64,000 nucleotides of DNA from Dipylidium caninum (Eukaryota; Platyhelminthes; Cestoda; Cyclophyllidea; Dipylidiidae): contig QEYB01001019.1 in assembly GCA_017562135.1 (NCBI GenBank), positions 434,001 through 498,000 of the forward strand. Reading direction: 5' to 3'. The translations under genes and the position numbers were made by a program. Every line of letters starts with the position of its first letter. Within the stretch, counting starts at the first letter, position 1. The notes beneath the pieces were generated by a model, which worked only from the letters and a program-made list of their open reading frames with translations, did not search any database and was not told the origin of the DNA. Below, in pieces: positions 57,325 to 64,000 of this stretch.

Positions 57325-57501
57325 TCAAACTTCAGCACAACGACCTCCTGGGAAAACCAAACAAACAAGTAAAGGTTTACGACGTGCTGCCGCGGCAGCA
57401 AATGTGGGTGCTGAATGCGGGAGTTGTTCACGCCTCAGGTGCCAACCGCTGTGGGCGGTGCAGGTCAAAACCTCGGGAATCTCGCCTCGGTGATGTGGCA
57501 T
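57325..57501 (-). CDS. Weak candidate 58-codon ORF in a GC-rich island
   Basis: The minus-strand frame starts MPHHRGEIPEVLTCTAHSGW and contains an Ala run before its stop. It is GC-rich in AT-rich surroundings, which could mark a 5' exon of the BAHCC1/TNRC18-like gene or a CpG-type regulatory island. The best internal donor (C/GTAAAC) does not match the phase needed by the exon at 51103-51346, so I cannot attach it. Confidence 0.15.
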   Translation of the reverse strand: MPHHRGEIPEVLTCTAHSGWHLRREQLPHSAPTFAAAAARRKPLLVCLVFPGGRCAEV

Positions 57502-59399
57502 AACTCAACGCATCAAATAAAAGATAAACGTTATTTTTGTTAATCAAGAACCTTGGCAAGCGGCGAGGCCCGAGTGGCTTATACCCAACAAGAAATTTAT
57601 TTACCAAGAAATACTCGCATGACGTTCAAGAATCTACGTCAGGGCATAGAGGATTCTTTCGCCCTAAGTGGAAAATTTATCTTGATAACAAAAGGTTAAA
57701 AAGGAATTTACCCAAATTTCTATAAAAGCACAAATACCGATATTGGAAAGAAAACTTTTTTTACTATCCAATTAACAAATATTTGAAATACTGGCAATGA
57801 AAGGATATTTTTAACAGTGTTATTTAAGCGTAGTTTTTAATTTCTGGAGCGCATCAAAGATTTGCTAAAAACTTCCTAAGTCACCGAAAATTTAAAGTGG
57901 CTATTTATAAGAAGACGAAAAGAGCCGAGATAGCGGGATTAGTTAAGGTATAAGAGACGAAAAAAACACAAAACAAGATATCAATCATTGCTAGAACTGA
58001 TGAATAAGTAAACGAGTCATTTATGCATACGGTTAGAAAATGATTGAAAGTTTCTCCTTTGTAACCCGAGTTTTCACGACTGTACAGAATAACAATTAAC
58101 TTCGAGGACGGTACACACCGTTTATGGCGCAGAGAGGTTCTGGTTAACCTGGGAATCAACAGTGAAATCAGGTGAGGGACAAAAGTGTGGATGGGGCTCT
58201 CGAGACCACAGAGGATTTGCTTAACTTAGCGAAGAGGAGGGAAAATTGTGACTCGAGGGTATAATAAAGACTCCTGTGCTGTTACCGCATCAGAAGGCTA
58301 GACTTAGACATATATGTAAGAATGTGGCAGAATGATACAGTTATACTGAATAGATAGGGCGAATTTCTTAAACAGTGACCAAATACTTTTTGTGTATTAT
58401 CTAAATAAAAAACACGTGGTTGTAAAGGTGAATAAGTAGGTGGCATTAATTGTTAAGCTCAACTCCAATTAATTGACGAAATTTGTGAAGAAAGTAGACT
58501 CGTTAAATGATTGGCATTTGAGCAGTTTCATAAGGTGAGCTAACATCTCGATCGGCGGCTGATAGATTCTCACCTCAATGTCGGTTCTTTTTAACTGTCT
58601 CGAAGCGGCACGCGCAAACACCGCGTTGTAAGAGGCGACTGGGGGCGTAAAGTAGGGGATTACGACTGTAGATAACTCAAAGCATATCCTACTCGCGCCA
58701 GACAATGTCAATGCTGTCATTTATTCAATAGGCGATACTGAGTATTTTGGGGGTTAAGGAACAGGAGCATATGCAAGCAAGTTTTAGTAAAACCATCATA
58801 CGCTAAGAGAACCAGAGCAGCAGTGAAGAAAGGAGGAAAAGGTTCGAAATTATTAGTCTTTATACAGGGGAATCTATTGATAATAGCTCGTGTATCATAA
58901 CCAAGTAATTTTAACTAAGTCGACTGAATTGCAATATTTCCGTGGACGTTCTTCTATCGACCTAAGGCGCGAGACAAAATATTTTGTGTATTTGTTAAGA
59001 TCATGTGCCGATGATTAAACCCACTCGAGTGCGAAGAATGAAAACTAAAAGGGGATGAGTCAAAGCACAAACGAATACGTTAGCATGAAGCTTGTTTTGT
59101 AATTTGCCAACAGAATTCATATGAATGAATTTCTGCAAGCAGGGTCAACGTACTGCTTGGACGCATTTGAGCAGTTTGATGCAATAAAAAGATGAAATCT
59201 TGTAGATTGACATTGAGAGGTTTGCTAACGAAAATCCCAAAAGAATTTGAGAAATTAAAAGCTATGCGAAGCAGTTAAATAAAGAAACAAGATTAAGGCA
59301 AGGCCGAAAGTATCGAACGCACCTGGGCTCGTAAGGCCTCGGTTATTCGAACCCATCAACGTCAAATACGCCAGTCTCAGAGCGAGTGAGCAAGAAAGT

Positions 59400-59770
59400 A
59401 GTATATTTCCATGGCAAAGATGGTGTCTCTAGAAGCGAATTGGGGGCTCGAGGGTGTCTGTGCCTACATACATGTGTGGGTGTGTGTGTGTGCGCGGACA
59501 AACACGGAGGACAAGCACAAACACCACAACACGACCGCCGTCACCACCATATAGAAGGCCATGTTGCAATCCAGCGCACATATACACGCACGCGCAGCGT
59601 TAGCGAGACGGCGAGAGCGAATGGCTGACATGTGCATAAGCACACGTTTATCGGCTCGTTATTGGTTGGTTCCAAAACTACGCGCGGAGACGATTGGTGC
59701 GCGCTGTGGGAAAGTGCTTACGTGCTGCCCCGAAGGGAGTGTACGCGCCACAGGCAGCACGTGACAAGTC
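59400..59770. promoter_or_regulatory. GC-rich island with TG repeat, CCAAT-like and E-box sites
   Basis: Contains a (GT)n run near 59474-59495, an inverted CCAAT (ATTGG) near 59660 and a canonical E-box CACGTGAC near 59758. GC and CpG are clearly higher than in the flanks. It is a plausible promoter for the minus-strand BAHCC1/TNRC18-like transcript, but no transcript start is visible and it is 8 kb from the first coding exon found. Confidence 0.3.
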
Positions 59771-61098
59771 AGTCAGTTAGTTGCCATTTTTAAATAATAA
59801 GGGCAGATTGGCTTGATAGCTCGAATTCTTCATTCCCGAATATGTTAACCCCCCTAGACAGTTTATTTATCTGGTGGGCCTTAAGTCATGCTAGTTATTA
59901 AATGAGTACGGAACATTTTCGCCTTTTTAACTGATATCCACCGATATCTTTTTGATGTCCATTACTTACCGATCATTGTGAGGGGACAAAAACGAGACTT
60001 CAACGCGTGCTTCTCCCACCAATTGGTATTCAATATACTAAAAACAACGAAAAACAGCGTTTTGCCACATTCGATATGTAAATAATCTGTCCCAACAAAA
60101 TCGCCAAGAATTCTGTGAATGATAGCAAAAAAGTGAGCTCAAAACGTGTTTGACATTGCCAAATTTTCCCCATGAACGGTTCCTCCAAGGTCCAATCATC
60201 GTGAAATAGTCCCATGCCGACTTACGTGAATCTTAGATGTGGATAATTAACAACCAGTTCCCCCACCACTGATCGGGAAAAGTGGTAGTCAGTAAAGCAC
60301 TGACCGTGTCAAATGGTAGGCATCGAGCCATGCTTCGCTCTCATACTCTCATGGAAGTTAAATAACGTAATTTAGTAAATGTAAAGAAATGCAGGTAGTG
60401 GCTTTTTTTGGCAAATTTGGCAATGAACTTCCGGTGAACGGTGATCCCCATTTATGGAATAAATCAGAGAACCGATGCAGAGAGGTCAGTTAGTAAAGAA
60501 CCCAAACAGCCCATTCCTAAGTTATAATAAAAAACTTCCATGTACGTCAACAGAGGTGACAAGTCGCGTGGCGAATAAACTGCAAGAATTGAGTGTAAGG
60601 ATGCAGAACACACCAATTGATACCGCCGAAGCAATAACAGTAAGTAAGTCCTGATACATTCAGAGCTCTTTAGATATAGCCAGCCCCATCATCCCGCATT
60701 TATAGACACTTCTAGTATTCAACATATCGTTTACGGACTCGCATTCCATTGCAATGTAAAGGTATTCTAATCCACGTGGCCCGGTTCGACATTAACTTCA
60801 CACCACACCTAAATAACAGTTGCGTCTGTGAATCCGCACACAGAGAGATGGCTAATTGCTGCGGTCCAACCCAATCGGAAGAGAACAGACCAGCAGAGCA
60901 CAAAAATAATAAGGCCTCGCGGAAAGCAAAGTGAATGTACAGTAATGTCGTGGCGGACTTGACTCCACGGCTCGAAGTTAGCACAATTTCCGTAAAAAAT
61001 TGTGAAAAATCGAACAGCTGATCAAGTTCAAACAGTAACGAGGGAGGGGAAGGGGAAAAGGATCGTCATAATTTGTAGAATTGTGATAAGTAATAAAA

Positions 61099-61104
61099 TT
61101 TATT
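61099..61104 (-). terminator. Candidate poly(A) signal of the DAG lipase gene
   Basis: AATAAA on the minus strand (TTTATT on plus), about 120 bases after the stop codon at 61225. Confidence 0.6.
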
Positions 61105-61224
61105 TCCTTTTAATAGCCTTTCACATGAAAAAATCTTAACAGATACAACGCGTTGCAAAAACAGTTTTGGAAGGCAATGTCACTCATATAAAGGGAAAAA
61201 GAGGCCATGGACACTGAGCCAATG

Positions 61225-63948
61225 TTATTGTTGGGGCTTCTTCAGACGTCTAACCAACACATGAGCGTTAAATACATTATTGTTTTCAAAAGGCAGCGTA
61301 GATTGGGCTTTGCAAAAAGCGCTGTATAGTCGGTGAAGGGCTGCTGAAACCTCATCGGGAAGGTGGTCAGAGAGCATTCGTGGATGAATAAGAATGGTCT
61401 GAAACTGTCGAGAGTTTGACCATATAGCAATTGGTGGACAGACTTCCCGATCTTGGCTAAAGTAAAAACAAAAAGAGAATTTTTGATTGCGCGGAAGTAG
61501 AAATTGGGCAAATGAGGACACAGGACTTACCTCCAAGGACTCGATGGAGAAGTCTCATTGATCAAAGAGGAAGCACTAGATCGTGGTACATCAACCTCAA
61601 CTTCCACAATATGGACGACGAGTCCAGCAAAACGCACACTGGCATCCATCGAGACAAAATCTCCATGGCTAGCGGTGGTTTCACTCACCTCACCTGAGTC
61701 GGAAATGGCGGTGGCGCTAACTTCGCTCGTCCTGAGGGCGGAAACGAAGGGGACGTAGGTGGTGCCAGAAACATCAGTCCTGAGAAGCACCTCAGTCTTG
61801 GTGCGAAGCCAGCGAATTATCGACCGATCGCCAGAGAGGTGCCTCGTAGGGCGGTGAAAAGAGCTTCCATGGTCTAGAATACAAAGCAGGTTAAACAAGG
61901 TGGTGAGGGGAGTGGACGATCGGGGAGTGGACGATCGGGAAGTGGATGCGACCATTTCTCCCCCCGCGCACTCACTACTTCTTTCAAATAAACAGACAAG
62001 AATCGTCGCACCGAAGTTTATAACCTATTTAGAATAGGGAGTCAACTAGCTCACGGACAGAAATGTTGACCATGCCTGTCTGCCAAGTAGTTCTTTTCAT
62101 GTTATCTTAGTCAGCACTTTCGGCGCTCATTTTAACAAGCAAAAAATAAGAGAATATGCCCACACACGTAAGATTAATGAGACCCTTCACAGAATGCTCC
62201 CCATTTACAGGCAACTAGGAGAAATATTGTTAGAATCAGGACATTGAAAAGGTGAAGTAAAAATAACTATACCACACCCACGGGAGGCTTCGCATCAGTC
62301 ACGAATAGGCGCTGACAAAATGTTGAGGATAAGAAATACACATCGAATCCGCGGATTATACGCTTCCTCTTAGCCAAAATGGAATGGGAAGCATGAGTTT
62401 ATGTGACAAGAAGTTGACTGATGTGATGCCCACACTTTTAAGAATGATACACAAATGTAAAGAGTACCCGAGATCACGACTACAAAACTGGCCGTATGAT
62501 GGCCGGACAGAGTGACCAAACGGGTAGAAATGGTTAGTGTTAAGAAAAATACTAAATGAACCACTCTGTGATTAAATTCCACATTACGCTCGAGTGACAA
62601 TGAAAAGTTTTCGAAATACAGAGGAAAAGGTACAACGTGAAGAGAATGGGAAATAGAGGTTATCGCAGATTCAAAGAGAGGGAGGCTCAACACCCCACCG
62701 CACTTTCAGAGATGAGTACAGCTCGACAAGGCGTTAGTCCAACTTTGACGATGCAAGAAAAAAGTTGGCATTTTAATGCAAGTTCGTTTACATGAAAGAA
62801 ATTTGGCCGCGATCGCGCGGTACTTCTGGATGTATTCACAAGACGTACAAAAACTTTCGACTGTTAATAATATGTTAAACAGTTAAGAACAATCGCCGAT
62901 TAGCGATTAATAAATTACAAAGACTGGACATATTCTTTGGTGTGCAAAAAGATTTATTATGTTATTAGGTTAAAATTTCAGCCGTCATAAATCACACTAA
63001 GGGAAAACTAACAACAGATGGAGTCTACAGATAAAAAAAACACAAGTTGGGAAATATTAAAACCAAATAAGACCAGTAATGATATCGAAATAGAAATGAT
63101 CACCATTTCCAACAATAAAAACCCCACTTCCTACAAACAAATAACAAAACCCCCGTTGTTATAGCGAATTTCAAAAGCAGGCTATAAGAGCACTGTATTA
63201 ATGATATTAACAAGAGAATGCCGCTTTATGCCCATGAATAAACTAGGAAATTAAATATTTTAGCCAACCAAGGGAAAAAAATACAGAATCATAGGCTTCT
63301 AATAACAAAGATAAAATGTAAACAAGACCCGAGCAAAACTAAAGGCATCCCTAAAATTACAAGATTAAGCATTACATGATGATGTGAGTCGATAGGGAAA
63401 AAGAAAACGGGGTAGCTAAAAGCTCACTGGAAGTTTTACTCAAATGCTCGATTTATCACTTGATGCACAAACAGGCACCGTAGACCTCGAGGTTAACATA
63501 ATCGCCCTGAGAAATTTTCCCCCATACAATTTCAAATTTTTCCGCAAACAATAATTTACCGATCACATAATTGTTATTGGTGCGTCCAGATTTTTCGCAG
63601 TCAGGCACCTCTGAATGGAACTCTGTGGAAGATGAGATGGTAGGCGCACCTCTTGCGGAGAAGACCCTTGGATGTAGGAGGTTGAACTGGCAGGAGGTGG
63701 TGAAAAGACGGGCATCTAACCCGATGGTATTTGAAGTCGGACGCCAGATAGTTGGGATGAGGCAGTTAATGCCCAAAATTTTTGCCGCATTAGCAAGAAT
63801 ACGATACTTGGGGACATTACAATCCTGCAGTGCAGACAAAAGGCGCCATTTGAGGTCGTTGAGCGTGGGAATACTAAGCCGTGCGACGATGTCGTAGCCC
63901 AAAACGATAGAAACCACGAAGGGTTTGCAGTAGCGAGCCATACGGGCA
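61225..63948 (-). CDS. DAGL: sn-1-specific diacylglycerol lipase, last three coding exons (5' part outside window)
   Basis: The enzyme hydrolyses diacylglycerol to monoacylglycerol (2-arachidonoylglycerol in animals) at the plasma membrane. Exons 63560-63948, 61531-61873 and 61225-61456 are GT-AG and phase-consistent. The first encodes FVVSIVLGYDIVARL, then LNDLKWRLLSAL and KPF, the conserved segment downstream of the nucleophile region (human: VLGKDLVPRL...LKRRIL). The last two carry GLVVHIVE, probably with the catalytic His of the alpha/beta-hydrolase triad (human PPGRIIHVVH), then AIWSNSRQFQTILIHPRMLS and DHLPDEV, matching human AIW...FNEVIISPAMLHEHLP. The protein ends soon afterwards (RLKKPQQ), so it has the short DAGLB-type tail rather than the long DAGLA tail. 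The linker before the His is unusually long and Ser/Thr-rich. The membrane segments and catalytic Ser and Asp must lie beyond 64000. Confidence 0.9.
61907..61936. repeat. 15-base tandem duplication next to a DAG lipase acceptor
   Basis: GGGGAGTGGACGATC is repeated twice, followed by a partial diverged third copy (GGGAAGTGGATG). It lies in the intron 30-60 bases upstream (minus sense) of the acceptor at 61874. The frame running through it (repeated RSSTP) is intronic. Confidence 0.85.
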
Positions 63949-64000
63949 CTAAAAGTTAGCGTAAGAAGTAATGAAAATAAATATTACTCCCAAAACGTGT
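63949..64000 (-). other. Intron of the DAG lipase gene at the window edge
   Basis: The sequence ahead of the exon ends CTAACTTTTAG, a good acceptor. The preceding exon, carrying the rest of the lipase domain, is outside the window. Confidence 0.7.

Larger units (their letters stand above)
51347..61224. other. Long region without a confident gene
   Basis: About 10 kb between the first recognised exon of the BAHCC1/TNRC18-like gene and the stop of the DAG lipase. It is mostly AT-rich, with open frames that resemble nothing known. The longest, 164 codons at 54877-55371 on the plus strand, has no domain or biased composition. Two GC-rich islands stand out: 57230-57500 and 59400-59770. The region most likely holds 5' UTR exons and the promoter of the BAHCC1/TNRC18-like gene and the 3' UTR of the lipase. 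Confidence 0.5.

Noticed and set aside
57120..57431. 103-codon minus-strand frame
   Set aside because: The frame begins upstream of a CAG and gives no family match; part of it overlaps the GC-rich island that is open in several frames, so coding status is unsupported.
59310..59420. tRNA B-box-like GGGTTCGAATAACC on the minus strand
   Set aside because: No matching A box or cloverleaf pairing could be drawn around it.
62370..62693. 107-codon hydrophobic minus-strand frame between DAG lipase exons
   Set aside because: It lies in an intron bounded by phase-matched exons and matches no lipase segment.

Overview
The window looks like the nuclear genome of a platyhelminth, most likely a parasitic flatworm. 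A cestode fits best, because five or six genes occupy 64 kb and only one degraded retroelement piece is visible. The reasons are intron-rich animal genes, GT-AG introns of only 29-50 bases at the 5' ends of several genes followed by kilobase introns further 3', and splice-acceptor-like sites 14-39 bases upstream of three start codons, as expected of spliced-leader or short 5' UTR exons. The lineage is an inference; I could not run a similarity search.

Layout, left to right: (1) 744-19764, minus: a complete conventional protein kinase C (pseudosubstrate, C1A, C1B, C2, AGC kinase, C-tail), rebuilt as 15 coding exons and 681 aa with every splice phase consistent. (2) 20409-20792, minus: a probable remnant of a retroelement with a GIY-YIG-like tail. 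(3) 21282-23099, minus: a complete six-exon gene for an unrecognised 237-aa protein. (4) 23965 to about 31.2-31.6 kb, minus: a PHF20/PHF20L1-like chromatin reader (Tudor, basic AT-hook-like region, C2H2 finger, PHD finger, C-terminal helix). (5) 33013-34497, plus: DNAJC8, eight exons, 236 aa, the only confident plus-strand gene. (6) 34971-51346, minus: a BAHCC1/TNRC18 (winged eye)-like protein with tandem Tudor and BAH domains and a PxDLS motif. (7) 51.3-61.2 kb: a long stretch with no confident gene, only low-complexity and GC-rich islands that may hold 5' exons or a promoter. (8) 61225-63948, minus: the last three coding exons of an sn-1-specific diacylglycerol lipase whose 5' part lies beyond the right edge.

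Functional links: two neighbouring genes encode multi-domain chromatin readers. The two ends hold a DAG-consuming enzyme (DAG lipase) and a DAG-responsive kinase (PKC). The left 13 kb, covering the long PKC 3' introns, looks clearly more GC-rich by eye than the AT-rich remainder. No rRNA, tRNA, CRISPR or prokaryotic features were found. Exon borders were set by hand from splice consensus, reading-frame phase and remembered family sequence, so they are models rather than transcript evidence.
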